In this document: positions 18,247-27,156 of the stretch, piece after piece
How the letters are laid out: each line of letters begins with the position of its first letter
Numbering within the stretch: the stretch's first letter is position 1
From: Geitlerinema sp. PCC 7407
GTDB taxonomy: Bacteria > Cyanobacteriota > Cyanobacteriia > PCC-7407
Reading direction: 5' to 3'
NCBI RefSeq assembly: GCF_000317045.1
Contig: NC_019703.1
Span: forward strand, 3,212,501 to 3,276,500
DNA length: 64,000 nucleotides
Program-made: the position numbers and the translations under genes
Notes under the pieces: generated by a model
Told to the model about the DNA's origin: nothing
The model's input: only the letters and a program-made list of their open reading frames with translations
Databases searched by the model: none

Positions 18247-19818
18247 GTGCTGTTAACTGACGCTCTTCTCCTCCACTATCAGCGCTGCCCTCGACGGGCT
18301 TTCTTGGATGTGCACGGGGACCTAGCCCAGCGCGATCCACCCAGTGACTATCTCTTGAAGCTGTTTCAGGACAGTCTGCTGCACCAGCGATCGGTGCTGA
18401 CAGACTGGGCATGGCTGCCCTTTGGTCTGCCGGACGGTCCCCTCGCCTACCACCGGCCGATCTACCCTGAGCACGACTGGCAAGCAGGAGCGTCCGCCAC
18501 CCTAGAACTGATGCAGCAGGGGGTCGACGCGATTCATCAGGGCATTTTGCTGATCACCGACCCGGCAGGCCACACTTTCATCAGCAAGCCCGATCTTCTC
18601 GTCAAGCAGCCCGGTGATTCTTTGCTTGGCGACTGGCACTATGTCCCTGTCGACATCAAGCTCGGCAAGCGGCCCAAGCTCGAGTATCAGCTCGTTGCTG
18701 CCTACCAAGCCCATCTCCTGGCCCAGATGCAGGGAGCTTGGCCAGAAGCAGCTTGGCTGATCTTGCGGCAGCGGGGAGCCTACGAAGTGGACTTGGTGGA
18801 GCGAGTCCCCAGGATGCAGTCCATTCTGGAGGAATGTACCCGCACCCTGAGCGAACCGGTGGAGCCCGAGGTTTTTATTTCGCGCAATCGCTGCAGTCTT
18901 TGCCACTGGTATGGACACTGCTACGACATTGCGCAGCAGCAGCAGCATTTATCGCTTCTGCCGGGCGTGACGCCCAGCCGCTACAGTTTTTTGCAGGGTT
19001 TGAAGCTCACCACCGTAGAGTCTTTGGCTCTCGCCAGACCTGCTCAGCTAGAGCCGCTGCCCGGCTTTGGTCGTGAGGTCGCCCAAAAACTGGTGTGGCA
19101 AGCCCAAGCGACGCTGAGTAACCAGGCTATTTTGGTTGCAGACCCCAGTCTTTGGTCTCAGGGCTTCTCCGGGAATGGGGCGATCGCGCCTTTTCACCAC
19201 TTGCCCACGGCGCCTGTTGAGTTCTACTTCGACATCGAAGCTGAGCCGGATCTGAATTTGGCCTATCTGCACGGGGTGCTGATGGTCGATCGGCGGACTC
19301 AAACCGAAACGTTCTATCCGTTTTTGGCCGAGGACCCCTCGGCCGAGGCCGCTGTTTGGAAAGACTTTCTAGAGCTGATGCTGGCCTACCCCCAGTCACC
19401 CGTCTTTCACTTTTGCGCTTACGAAGTCCAGACGGTGCGGCGGCTCGCCCAGCTCTACAACACCCCTCTAGATTCAGTCGAGGCGCTGCTTCATCGTTTC
19501 GTGGATCTGCACGCCTGGGTCACCCGGACGGTCATGTTGCCGGTCGAGAGCTACGCTCTCAAGCCCATTGCGCGCTGGGTGGGGTTTGATTGGCGAGATG
19601 CTTCGGCAGATGGAGCCCAGTCGATTTACTGGTACAACCAGTGGCTGACAACGGGCGATCGCAGCTTCTTGGACTCCATCGTTTGCTACAACGAAGACGA
19701 CTGCCGAGCAACCTATCACGTCAAGGACTGGCTGGTCGAATTTCTTCGCCAGCCTCGACTTCCTTACGCTTACGTTTCGGACGGCGAAGAATCGCTGCCC
19801 AGCATCGGAGAGAGGTAA
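18247..19818 (+). CDS. TM0106-family RecB-like nuclease
   Basis: The 523-residue protein combines a Cas4/RecB-type PD-(D/E)XK nuclease domain with a C-terminal RNase H-like exonuclease domain. In the first part KPDLL, DIKLGK and EYQLVAAYQAH carry the catalytic Asp, Asp-x-Lys and QxxxY residues. A first cysteine in RCPRRAF and CSLCHWYGHC near residue 215 could bind an iron-sulfur cluster. In the second part FYFDIE (DEDD-type acidic residues), FCAYEVQTVRRL and YNEDDCRATYHV fit an RNase_H_2 exonuclease. GTG at 18247 is the start. Its 3' end overlaps the convergent psb32 gene by 49 bp. A DNA repair or processing role is likely; no CRISPR genes are nearby. Confidence 0.85.
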   Translation: MLLTDALLLHYQRCPRRAFLDVHGDLAQRDPPSDYLLKLFQDSLLHQRSVLTDWAWLPFGLPDGPLAYHRPIYPEHDWQAGASATLELMQQGVDAIHQGILLITDPAGHTFISKPDLLVKQPGDSLLGDWHYVPVDIKLGKRPKLEYQLVAAYQAHLLAQMQGAWPEAAWLILRQRGAYEVDLVERVPRMQSILEECTRTLSEPVEPEVFISRNRCSLCHWYGHCYDIAQQQQHLSLLPGVTPSRYSFLQGLKLTTVESLALARPAQLEPLPGFGREVAQKLVWQAQATLSNQAILVADPSLWSQGFSGNGAIAPFHHLPTAPVEFYFDIEAEPDLNLAYLHGVLMVDRRTQTETFYPFLAEDPSAEAAVWKDFLELMLAYPQSPVFHFCAYEVQTVRRLAQLYNTPLDSVEALLHRFVDLHAWVTRTVMLPVESYALKPIARWVGFDWRDASADGAQSIYWYNQWLTTGDRSFLDSIVCYNEDDCRATYHVKDWLVEFLRQPRLPYAYVSDGEESLPSIGER

Positions 19819-20576
19819 GCCACCAAAGCACCGATACTAAAGCCAGCCAGGTTGCGGACCAGGGGCAGCCAGTCGGAGGTGCGCGTCACCACAGGTCCAA
19901 TGCCGAAGGCAATAAACAAGATTCCCCACAAGGGCGAGAAGATCAAAGCCCACTGCCAAGCAACGAGCTGGCCGCTCTTGCGGGGCTGAGCCGCAAAGCC
20001 CAGAACAACGCCACCCAAGCAAGAGGTGATCAGGGTCAAGATCCACTGTTCGCGGGGCAGGCCCGGGACGACTTGGCAGCCGCCCTGACTCAGACACGCC
20101 TTGACGGAGTGCAGAGAGTCAAGAATGGAGCGATCTTCTCCGTTCTCGCGGACATAGAACTGGTTGCCGTAGCGCGTTTGGAGCTCGACCCAGAAGGTGC
20201 GAGGCAACAGCTCATAGACCGCATCGCCGACGTTGAAGTTGAGCAGGTTGCCACCGCGGGGGTCTGCGACGAGGAGCACGCTCTTTTCATTGAGGCCCCA
20301 GAAGTCGCGAACGGCTCGGCCGGGGGTGCGATCGTACTGGGTGAGGACCCGCAACTTCCAGCCGGTCCCACTTTCAAACTCTTCGATTTCTTGGGCAAGG
20401 CTGTCTTCCTGGACCTGGGTCAGGGCTCCAGCCAGATCAATGATGGGGGTCTGCACGCTGGGCAGCAAGTCAGGATTGTCGTAGGCCTGAGCCGCTGGCG
20501 CGATCGCCCAGATTGACAAGGACAAAAGAAACGCACTGAAAACCTTAAGGAGCCGCGAGGGGAAGAAGTGCTGCAT
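19770..20576 (-). CDS. psb32: Psb32, TPM-domain photosystem II protection protein
   Basis: A 268-residue protein with a signal peptide ending near AQA (residue 31), a TPM domain (about residues 35-185, from PIIDLAGALTQVQEDSL to PRTFWVELQTRYG) and two C-terminal transmembrane segments. This layout matches Psb32/TLP18.3, which helps photosystem II repair at the thylakoid. ATG at 20576 (MQHFFPSRLL) is chosen because the signal peptide starts there; 13 extra upstream codons are possible. It overlaps the nuclease gene by 49 bp at the 3' end, so the two mRNAs are complementary there. Confidence 0.87.
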   Translation of the reverse strand: MQHFFPSRLLKVFSAFLLSLSIWAIAPAAQAYDNPDLLPSVQTPIIDLAGALTQVQEDSLAQEIEEFESGTGWKLRVLTQYDRTPGRAVRDFWGLNEKSVLLVADPRGGNLLNFNVGDAVYELLPRTFWVELQTRYGNQFYVRENGEDRSILDSLHSVKACLSQGGCQVVPGLPREQWILTLITSCLGGVVLGFAAQPRKSGQLVAWQWALIFSPLWGILFIAFGIGPVVTRTSDWLPLVRNLAGFSIGALVAYLSPMLGSDSSPSET

Positions 20577-20913
20577 CGGAAATCCTAGTGAACCGTCGGA
20601 AGCCTCAGTCTGCATCGCAACGCAGATTCGGGAAACAAGGTAGCAAAATGAGGAAAAGCGAAAATTCGTTACACTTGTTTACCTTAAGTTAATAGAATAC
20701 TACGGACCCGCAGCGATCGCTAGCGGCTATCCGAGGTCTCTCGGGTAGCGACATCGGCCAAAGCAGCCCGAGCCCCGCCAGACGAAAGCAGCTCCCCAGC
20801 TAGAGAGTTTGCAAAGGCTGCTTTCAGCATCTTGCGCAGCTAGGTCGCCAGAATTGTTTAAAAGAAATGACAGAAATTATTTAATGATTTTTGCGCTTTT
20901 TGGGGTGCCAGGC
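20577..20913. other. Spacer upstream of psb32
   Basis: About 340 bp without a supported gene, holding a hairpin at 20726-20749 (GCTATCCGAG / CTCGGGTAGC, GTCT loop, one T-G pair). On the minus strand this lies 165 nt after the DUF948-like gene and 150 nt before psb32. Confidence 0.5.
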
Positions 20914-21534
20914 TCAGGCTTCGTCGGCCGCAGACGCATCTGCTGGATTGGCCACGCGATAGAGGTTTTCGGTCGATTCGCGACCATTTAGAGTGCGCGG
21001 CTCAGGAGTTTCTGGGAATTCTTCTCGACCGGAGGCCCCCAAGGGCAGCTTCTCTTCTTCGGTGTCCGCGGCCTCACTGGAGTAGTAGGTCCGCTCCTCG
21101 CGCAGATCGAGGGGAGGCCGCGAAGAGGGAGCGAGGCGATTGGGGGTGCGGCGGCCGCTGGTCTGGGCGGGCGCCGGACGGGTGAAAGTTCGCCAAGCGG
21201 CGCGGACGCCTGCCGCCAAGCTGCGCCCGGTCGCCTGGGCTCGCTTTGCTTGCTGCCTAGCGCCGTGCAGGCTGTCATCGACCTGCTTCACCACGCGTCC
21301 AGCACTCTGGACACCATCGCTCACATCTTCGGTCAATTCGGTAATCTCAAGCCCCGTAAGGCGAATGGACTCTAGGGTGGGCGGCAGTTCGCGATTGAGG
21401 GTATCAAAGAGTTTTTCGGCGCTACGGGCTGCTCGTCCCAGTTCTTGAAAAGCGGGGATGGCGACGAAGAGCAGCGCGGTCAGGCTGACAGCAACGAGCA
21501 AGATCGAGAGGCCTAGCCAAAAGAGAGGATCCAT
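20914..21534 (-). CDS. DUF948-like membrane protein
   Basis: The 206-residue product has one N-terminal transmembrane helix (about residues 5-27), a helical amphipathic stretch typical of DUF948 proteins (residues 30-105) and a low-complexity tail rich in Pro, Arg, Ser and Glu. It ends with ADASAADEA. It is 183 bp downstream of the YtxH-like gene on the same strand. The two types often occur together in bacteria and are thought to be envelope stress or general-stress proteins; the role here is unproven. Confidence 0.72.
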   Translation of the reverse strand: MDPLFWLGLSILLVAVSLTALLFVAIPAFQELGRAARSAEKLFDTLNRELPPTLESIRLTGLEITELTEDVSDGVQSAGRVVKQVDDSLHGARQQAKRAQATGRSLAAGVRAAWRTFTRPAPAQTSGRRTPNRLAPSSRPPLDLREERTYYSSEAADTEEEKLPLGASGREEFPETPEPRTLNGRESTENLYRVANPADASAADEA

Positions 21535-21717
21535 TACCAGGACTTCTGAGAGGGATCGGAGCGGGGAACGAGCGAGGCGATGTCGGAAGGTAGATAGACA
21601 CCATGCCTGTCATTCTAATCTTGCCAACCCTGGAGGAACGCGGATCGGCGATCGCCGGCGCTCAAGGTCAGGGTCAGCAATAGAGTAGCCTATTCTCGTA
21701 GCGAGGTCGTGTCGAGA

Positions 21718-22077
21718 TCAGAGCTGTTCGAAGGCTTTGGCTTCGCTGCTGTCTCGAGCGGGGGTAGCGATCGGCTCCGTTTGCTCAAAGATTTGCCGCT
21801 CGCGGTAGCTCGCTTCTCGGCCAGCCGCGATCGCCTCTCGCAGCCGCGTCAAGGTGCCATCCCAGTTGCGCAGCGCGCTCTCAGAGAGGCGATCAGCCTG
21901 AAGCTGCACGCTCGTCGATAAATCTTCAGCCAGTTCTGGCAAAGCATCAGCGGACTTTTTGAGGAGTTGCCGAGTTTCACGGCCCGGGCGAGGAGCGATC
22001 AGCAGCCCGGTCACAGCTCCCACCGCCGCACCAAGGAGAAACCCACCAACGAAAGCACCAGAACGATTGTCGGACAT
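21718..22077 (-). CDS. YtxH-domain protein
   Basis: A 119-residue protein with the YtxH signature: glycine-rich helix GAFVGGFLLGAAVGAVTG near the N-terminus, then LLIAPRPGRETRQLLKKS. The rest is a helical, probably coiled-coil region. It likely sits in or at a membrane. It is upstream of the DUF948-like gene and probably co-transcribed with it. Confidence 0.8.
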   Translation of the reverse strand: MSDNRSGAFVGGFLLGAAVGAVTGLLIAPRPGRETRQLLKKSADALPELAEDLSTSVQLQADRLSESALRNWDGTLTRLREAIAAGREASYRERQIFEQTEPIATPARDSSEAKAFEQL

Positions 22078-22408
22078 GAGTGACCTTTGCCTCTGTCGGA
22101 AATTGTCTAAAGGGTCGCTACGGCATCATCGCCAGCGCTCCAAACAATCAAAATACCTCAACACCCTAGCCCTAGGATGCATTGCTCCTTCAGCCTACTC
22201 CAATCGCCGCATCCTAGACTGTATTCCCGCAAGCACTCTTTTGGAGAAGGCGATCGCCCTATCCCGAGACTCAGGGGCTCTCCAGCGCTCCGCCACGCCT
22301 GGGCATGACGCGTGGATTGGCAAAATGGCCAGAGCGATCAACCCAGCAAAAACGGCAGATGGACGAGAACATTTTCCATCTGCCGTTTAACATCGCTATG
22401 AGAATGCC
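22078..22408. other. Spacer between accB and the YtxH gene
   Basis: About 330 bp with the accB terminator at 22350-22388 and, further left, the promoter region of the YtxH gene. No gene supported. Confidence 0.55.
22350..22388 (-). terminator. Terminator of accB
   Basis: Arms AAACGGCAGATGG (22350-22362) and CCATCTGCCGTTT (22376-22388) form a 13 bp perfect stem with a 13 nt loop, and continue into a T-run on the minus strand. Confidence 0.9.
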
Positions 22409-22933
22409 TTAAAGGGGTCGGACTCGCATGAGCACTTGGCCGTACTCCACGGGCTCTGCATTTTGGACCAAGATTTCGACAATCTCGCCTGCCACTTCTG
22501 CTTCGAGCTCGTTCATCAGCTTCATCGCTTCGATGATGCACACCGTTTGGCCTAGACGAATGCGATCGCCCGTATCCACAAACGGCGGCTCATCCGGCGC
22601 AGGAGAACGATAAAACGTTCCCACCATCGGCGAAGTAACATCCAGCAGCTTTTGGTCCGCCTGAGGAGCGGGTGCCGGCGCAGGCTTCGGGCTCGCCTCA
22701 GCAGCCGCCGGAGGAGCAGCAGTCGGCGGTGCCACCGCCGCTGGTGGAGTCATCCCCAGCGTCACTGTGCTCCCTTCGCCCGCAAAAACCGTATCGGCAA
22801 CCGGCAGATACTCTGTCCGGCCACCGCGACGAATCGTCAACTCAAACTCAGCATCCTTCAACGTCAGCTCCGTGAAGTCTGTCTGGTTGATGGCTGCGAG
22901 TAATTCACGGAGTTCGTTTAAATTCAGTTGCAC
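22409..22933 (-). CDS. accB: Biotin carboxyl carrier protein of acetyl-CoA carboxylase
   Basis: The 174-residue carrier subunit of acetyl-CoA carboxylase, first step of fatty-acid synthesis. The biotinylation motif EAMKLMNE is near residue 140, after a Pro/Ala-rich flexible linker (about residues 55-90) and an N-terminal domain starting [18 protein letters not shown] at 22933 is chosen because family members start at this point; an in-frame TTG 27 nt upstream is less likely. It follows efp by 72 bp on the same strand, an arrangement known from other cyanobacteria, and ends at a strong terminator. Confidence 0.94.
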   Translation of the reverse strand: MQLNLNELRELLAAINQTDFTELTLKDAEFELTIRRGGRTEYLPVADTVFAGEGSTVTLGMTPPAAVAPPTAAPPAAAEASPKPAPAPAPQADQKLLDVTSPMVGTFYRSPAPDEPPFVDTGDRIRLGQTVCIIEAMKLMNELEAEVAGEIVEILVQNAEPVEYGQVLMRVRPL

Positions 22934-23005
22934 AGTGCCTATGACCCCACAATTGAACAAGAAAGCATTGGGACAAGCGAAGGCGCTGCCCGCAGACTTT
23001 CGGCG

Positions 23006-23563
23006 CTATTCCCGGCCCAGATAGGTATCGTTCCGGGTATCGACTTTGATGCGCTCACCCACCGAGATGAACAGCGGCACCATTACTTGGGCACCGGTCT
23101 CAACGATGGCAGGCTTGGTACCGCCCGTTGCTGTGTCGCCTTTGACACCTGGGTCAGTTTCAGTCACTTCCAGGATCACCGAGTTGGGCAGCTCTACCTC
23201 GAGAACTTGGCCGTTCCAGGTGATCACGTTTACTTCCATCAATTCTTTGAGGTACTTCACGCGATCGCCAATTTCATTGGCAGACAGGCGGCTTTCCTCG
23301 TAGGTCTCCATATCCATGAAGACGTACTGATCACCTTCTTTATAGGTGTGCTGCATGGTGCGCTTTTCGAGCGTTGCCTGGGGAACCGTCTCCCCGGCCC
23401 GGAAGGTCCGCTCGATCACGCTGCCGGTTTGGGCGCTTTTCAACTTGGTTCTGACAAAGGCAGATCCTTTTCCTGGCTTCACATGGAGAAATTCCACGAC
23501 ACGCCAGACTGCCCCATCTAGCTCAATCGTGACACCGGGTCTAAAGTCGTTGCTGGAGATCAT
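23006..23563 (-). CDS. efp: Translation elongation factor P
   Basis: The 185-residue factor relieves ribosome stalling at polyproline stretches. It has the KOW-like N-terminal domain with the loop [11 protein letters not shown], where the tip lysine is conserved, and the family C-terminal domain ending in [16 protein letters not shown] at 23563 ([10 protein letters not shown]) is used; eight upstream codons are not homologous. It is first in an efp-accB unit, divergent from cyp38. Confidence 0.95.
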   Translation of the reverse strand: MISSNDFRPGVTIELDGAVWRVVEFLHVKPGKGSAFVRTKLKSAQTGSVIERTFRAGETVPQATLEKRTMQHTYKEGDQYVFMDMETYEESRLSANEIGDRVKYLKELMEVNVITWNGQVLEVELPNSVILEVTETDPGVKGDTATGGTKPAIVETGAQVMVPLFISVGERIKVDTRNDTYLGRE

Positions 23564-23830
23564 GAACTTCGCGCTTGGGGAGAACAATCGGCAATTTATT
23601 GTACCGCTCTGTGCGTATTTCCCTAGCAGTGCTACGCCAGAAGTTCTCTGGCTAGGTCCGGGCGATCGCCCCTGGTTATGATGCCAAAGCGCCGAGGAGG
23701 GGGGCAGCCCTGTGGGAAGATGAAGAAGGCCGTCTCATTCCCGAGCCCTTCGTTTATAGAATGCCTGCGCTTGGGGTGGTCACCGGCATCGCCCATCTGA
23801 TCCAATCCTGTAGTCAACGATCGACCTATG

Positions 23831-24964
23831 ATGCTCTGGAGCCATTCAAAATTCGCCGCTATCAAGCACTGGATAAAAAATGGTGCACTAGCGCTGCTGC
23901 TGATTGTGATGTCGACGGGCCTCAGCGCTGCCCAGTGGGATGGAGGCGGCAGCTCCGCGCGCGAAAGCCGCCTGCCCCAGGGCAACGCTATCACCGATGG
24001 CAAAGCCCTCCTGCGCTACGCGCTGCCCATCGACAATGCCCCCGTCCGCAAACTCCAGGCCAACCTGGAAGATATTGCGACCCAGCTGCGCGCCAACCGC
24101 CGCTGGAACGCTATTAAGAAAGATCTTGTTATTGCAGAGCGCGTTCTGAATCAGCCGGAGGCCCTTTTGGCGTCGGTGGCCCAGAGCGATCGCCCCAAAG
24201 CCGAGGCTCTCATCCAGGAGATTCAGGCCAACGTAGCCGAGCTCCAAGAAATCAGCGACGCCAAAGACAAAGAAGCGCTTTGGCTCAAGCGGGGAGAGGC
24301 CCTCGATCGCGTGAGTGACCTCGAAGAGCTGATGGTCTCCGACTTTCCCTTCAGCGTGCCCGCCGAATACGCCAATCTGCCTCGCCTCGAGGGACGAGCC
24401 ACCATCAGTTTTGAAACCAGCAAAGGTGAAGTGAAAGCCGTAGTGGATGGCTACAGCGCACCGGTCACTGCCGGTAACTTTGTAGACCTGGTACAGCGTG
24501 GCTTCTACGACGGCCTAGAGTTCATTCGGGCCGAAGACTTCTACGTGTTGCAGGTGGGCGATCCCCCAGGCCCCGAAGAAGGGTTTATCGATCCCAAAAC
24601 CGGCCAGTATCGGGGCATTCCGCTAGAGGTCTTGCTTCAGGGCGATTCAGAACCGATTTACGGCGCCACCACTGAGGACTTGGGTCTCTACCGGGCAGAG
24701 CCTGTGCTGCCTTTCTCTGCGTTTGGCACCCTCGGCATGGCGCGTCCGGGTGATGAGCCCAACGGCGGATCGTCGCAGTTCTTCTTCTTCTTGTTTGAGC
24801 CAGAGCTGACGCCTGCGGGCCTGAACCTCCTCGATGGTCGCTATGCCGTTTTTGGCTATGTTACCGAAGGCAAAGAGGTCTTAGAGAAGCTCAAGCAGGG
24901 CGACAAGATCGAAGCAGCCAAGGTGATTCGCGGTGCTGAGAACCTGGTAGCCCCTGCGGCATGA
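23831..24964 (+). CDS. Thylakoid-lumen cyclophilin of the CYP38/TLP40 type
   Basis: The product (about 377 residues; ATG at 23828 or 23831) has a signal/anchor helix (near residues 14-35), a helical N-terminal domain (about residues 50-175) and a C-terminal cyclophilin-like peptidyl-prolyl isomerase domain with VTAGNFVDLVQRGFYDGLEF and GGSSQFFFFLFEP. This layout is that of plant CYP38/TLP40 and its cyanobacterial homologue, which help assemble photosystem II and probably act as a chaperone rather than an active isomerase. The stop codon overlaps the thiL start by 4 bp (ATGA). Confidence 0.88.
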   Translation: MLWSHSKFAAIKHWIKNGALALLLIVMSTGLSAAQWDGGGSSARESRLPQGNAITDGKALLRYALPIDNAPVRKLQANLEDIATQLRANRRWNAIKKDLVIAERVLNQPEALLASVAQSDRPKAEALIQEIQANVAELQEISDAKDKEALWLKRGEALDRVSDLEELMVSDFPFSVPAEYANLPRLEGRATISFETSKGEVKAVVDGYSAPVTAGNFVDLVQRGFYDGLEFIRAEDFYVLQVGDPPGPEEGFIDPKTGQYRGIPLEVLLQGDSEPIYGATTEDLGLYRAEPVLPFSAFGTLGMARPGDEPNGGSSQFFFFLFEPELTPAGLNLLDGRYAVFGYVTEGKEVLEKLKQGDKIEAAKVIRGAENLVAPAA

Positions 24965-26013
24965 CCTCCACGAATCTAGGTCCCGAGGCTGGCGAAGTGC
25001 GAGTTCGGGACTTCGGTGAGCAGGCTCTCTTGCAGCGGCTGCAGCGATTTTGTCCGCCCCAAATCGTTGGGGACGATGCGGCGGTTTTGAGCGTGCCCTC
25101 AGGGCGATCGCTGGTCGCTACCACAGACGTCTTGGTTGATGGCGTTCACTTTAGTTTGGGTCTCGCGTCGCCAGACGTGCGGACGACGTCACCTGCGGAT
25201 GCAGGCTGGCGAGCCGCCGCCGCCAATCTGTCGGATCTAGCGGCGATGGGGGCGGATTCGCTCGGGATTACGGTCGGGCTGGCGCTGCCAGGAGAGACGC
25301 CTATTGCCTGGGTCGAAGGCCTGTATGAGGGCCTGAAGGCGTGTCTCGATCGCTATGGTGGGGCGCTGCTAGGCGGCGACGTCTGCCGGAGTCCGGTCCT
25401 AACAGTCAGCATTACGGCGCTGGGATCGGCGATCGAGGGCCGCATTCTTCGGCGCAGTGCTGCTCAGCCGGGGGATGTTTTGGTGGCGACGGGCTGGCAC
25501 GGCGCTTCTCGGGCAGGGCTCGAGCTGCTGCTGCATCCTGAGCGGAGCAGGGAGGTCGCCGGGCCGGATCGCGATCGCTGGATTCAGGCCCACCAGCGCC
25601 CCCAGCCTCGCTTGGACGTGCTGCCGATCTTGGCCGAAATCTGTGCCGAAATCAGTTCGCAGCGGGCGATCGCCGGCATGGACAGCAGCGACGGTTTGGC
25701 GGACGCGGTTCTTCAGATTTGCCGAGCTAGCGGCGTCGGGGCTCATTTGGAGCGCGATCGCCTGCCGATTCCCCCGGGTCTCGTTGAGTGGGTGGGCCTC
25801 GATCAGGCTCGCCAATGGACTCTCTACGGAGGCGAGGACTTCGAGCTCGTGCTGGCTCTACCCAAGGCGATCGGCGATCGCCTGGTACAGAGGCTTGGAT
25901 CGCCCGCCTGCGTCGTGGGCACCATCACCGCCGAACCCCAGGTTCAGCTCATCGAGGCTCATCACCATCCCCTCGAAACGCTAAGTCTCGACCAGGGGTT
26001 TCAGCACTTTTAA
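24961..26013 (+). CDS. thiL: Thiamine-monophosphate kinase
   Basis: A 350-residue enzyme that phosphorylates thiamine monophosphate to the active cofactor. Family motifs: FGEQALLQRL, GDDAAVL, TDVLVDGVHF, NLSDLAAMGA, GGDVCRSP, MDSSDGLADAV and LYGGEDFELVLA. It is translationally coupled to the preceding cyclophilin gene by a 4 bp ATGA overlap, a pairing without obvious functional logic. A perfect hairpin terminator follows, shared with gap2. Confidence 0.94.
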   Translation: MTSTNLGPEAGEVRVRDFGEQALLQRLQRFCPPQIVGDDAAVLSVPSGRSLVATTDVLVDGVHFSLGLASPDVRTTSPADAGWRAAAANLSDLAAMGADSLGITVGLALPGETPIAWVEGLYEGLKACLDRYGGALLGGDVCRSPVLTVSITALGSAIEGRILRRSAAQPGDVLVATGWHGASRAGLELLLHPERSREVAGPDRDRWIQAHQRPQPRLDVLPILAEICAEISSQRAIAGMDSSDGLADAVLQICRASGVGAHLERDRLPIPPGLVEWVGLDQARQWTLYGGEDFELVLALPKAIGDRLVQRLGSPACVVGTITAEPQVQLIEAHHHPLETLSLDQGFQHF

Positions 26014-26082
26014 GGCAACCGTTCCTACATTTCACCCCTTGCTTGCAAGGGCAGACAAGGGAACAGCAGCAGCAAAAACAGC

Positions 26083-26113
26083 AAGCCCCTCAACACGACG
26101 TGTTGAGGGGCTT
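26083..26113. terminator. Bidirectional terminator between thiL and gap2
   Basis: A perfect 15 bp stem around a single base (26083-26113, arms beginning AAGCCCCTCAACACG) between two convergent genes. Confidence 0.85.
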
Positions 26114-26142
26114 AACTATAGGGTGGCTAAGCGTTGAAGCGA

Positions 26143-27156
26143 TTAAGCCCAGCGCTGAGCAACGAGCTCAGCCAGGTCAACAACCCGCTGGCTGTAGCCC
26201 CACTCGTTGTCATACCATGACACCACTTTCACCAAGTCGCCATCCATCACCATCGTCAGGCTTGCGTCCACGATGGAGGAAGCATCATGACCCCGATAGT
26301 CAGAAGAAACCAAAGGCAGATCGCTGTACTCAAGGACTCCCTTCATCGGGCCAGCAGCGGCTTCCTGCAGTGCTTCATTCACTTCCTCTGCGAAGGTCTT
26401 CTTCTCAACTTGAGCAACGAAGTCCACAACAGAAACGTTGGGAGTGGGAACCCGGAGAGCCAAGCCGTTCAGCTTGCCCTTCATTTCGGGGATCACCAGC
26501 GCTACAGCCTTAGCAGCACCGGTGGAGGTTGGAACGATGTTCAGAGCAGCAGCCCGAGCGCGGCGAACATCCCGGTGGCTCGCATCCAGCAGACGCTGGT
26601 CGCCGGTGTAGCTGTGGGTCGTGGTCATTGTGCCTTTGATGATGCCGAACTTGTCGTTCAGGACTTTCACCACCGGCGCCAAGCAGTTGGTGGTGCAGCT
26701 GGCGTTGCTGACGATATTGAAATCTTCGTGCTTGTACTGGTCAGAATTCACGCCCATCACAAACGTTCCGACGTTGCCACCTTTGCCAGGAGCAGTGATC
26801 AGAACCTTCTTCGCGCCCGCTGCGATATGCTTAGAAGCTCCTTCCTCGGAGACGAAGACGCCAGTGGATTCGATGATCAGGTCAACACCCCAGTCAGCCC
26901 AGGGGAGGTTGAGTGGGTTTCGGTCGGAAACGCACTTAATGGTGTGTCCGTTGACGGTGATGGAGTTCTCATCTGCGCTGATATCCGCGTTCAGCGTCCC
27001 CAGCATGGAGTCATACTTGAGCAGGTGAGAGTTGGTTTTCGGATCGGAAGTGTCATTGATACCAACAACTTCCAGCTGGCTATTGGTCCGAGTTAGCCAG
27101 CACCGCAAGAAGTTGCGTCCAATCCGTCCAAATCCATTGATCGCTACTCTAATCAC
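26143..27156 (-). CDS. gap2: Glyceraldehyde-3-phosphate dehydrogenase, Gap2 type
   Basis: The 337-residue enzyme of the Calvin cycle and gluconeogenesis. Visible: NGFGRIGRN, the catalytic Cys in [12 protein letters not shown], the phosphate-binding [19 protein letters not shown] and [29 protein letters not shown] fits the plastid/cyanobacterial dual-cofactor Gap2 class rather than glycolytic Gap1. The GTG start at 27156 ([10 protein letters not shown]) has GAGGG upstream. Long AT-rich DNA lies upstream. Confidence 0.95.
   Translation of the reverse strand: MIRVAINGFGRIGRNFLRCWLTRTNSQLEVVGINDTSDPKTNSHLLKYDSMLGTLNADISADENSITVNGHTIKCVSDRNPLNLPWADWGVDLIIESTGVFVSEEGASKHIAAGAKKVLITAPGKGGNVGTFVMGVNSDQYKHEDFNIVSNASCTTNCLAPVVKVLNDKFGIIKGTMTTTHSYTGDQRLLDASHRDVRRARAAALNIVPTSTGAAKAVALVIPEMKGKLNGLALRVPTPNVSVVDFVAQVEKKTFAEEVNEALQEAAAGPMKGVLEYSDLPLVSSDYRGHDASSIVDASLTMVMDGDLVKVVSWYDNEWGYSQRVVDLAELVAQRWA

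Noticed and set aside
18247-19818. The TM0106-type nuclease as a Cas4 protein of a CRISPR locus
   Set aside because: It shares the Cas4/RecB fold but carries an additional RNase H-like domain, and no cas genes or repeat-spacer array occur in the window.
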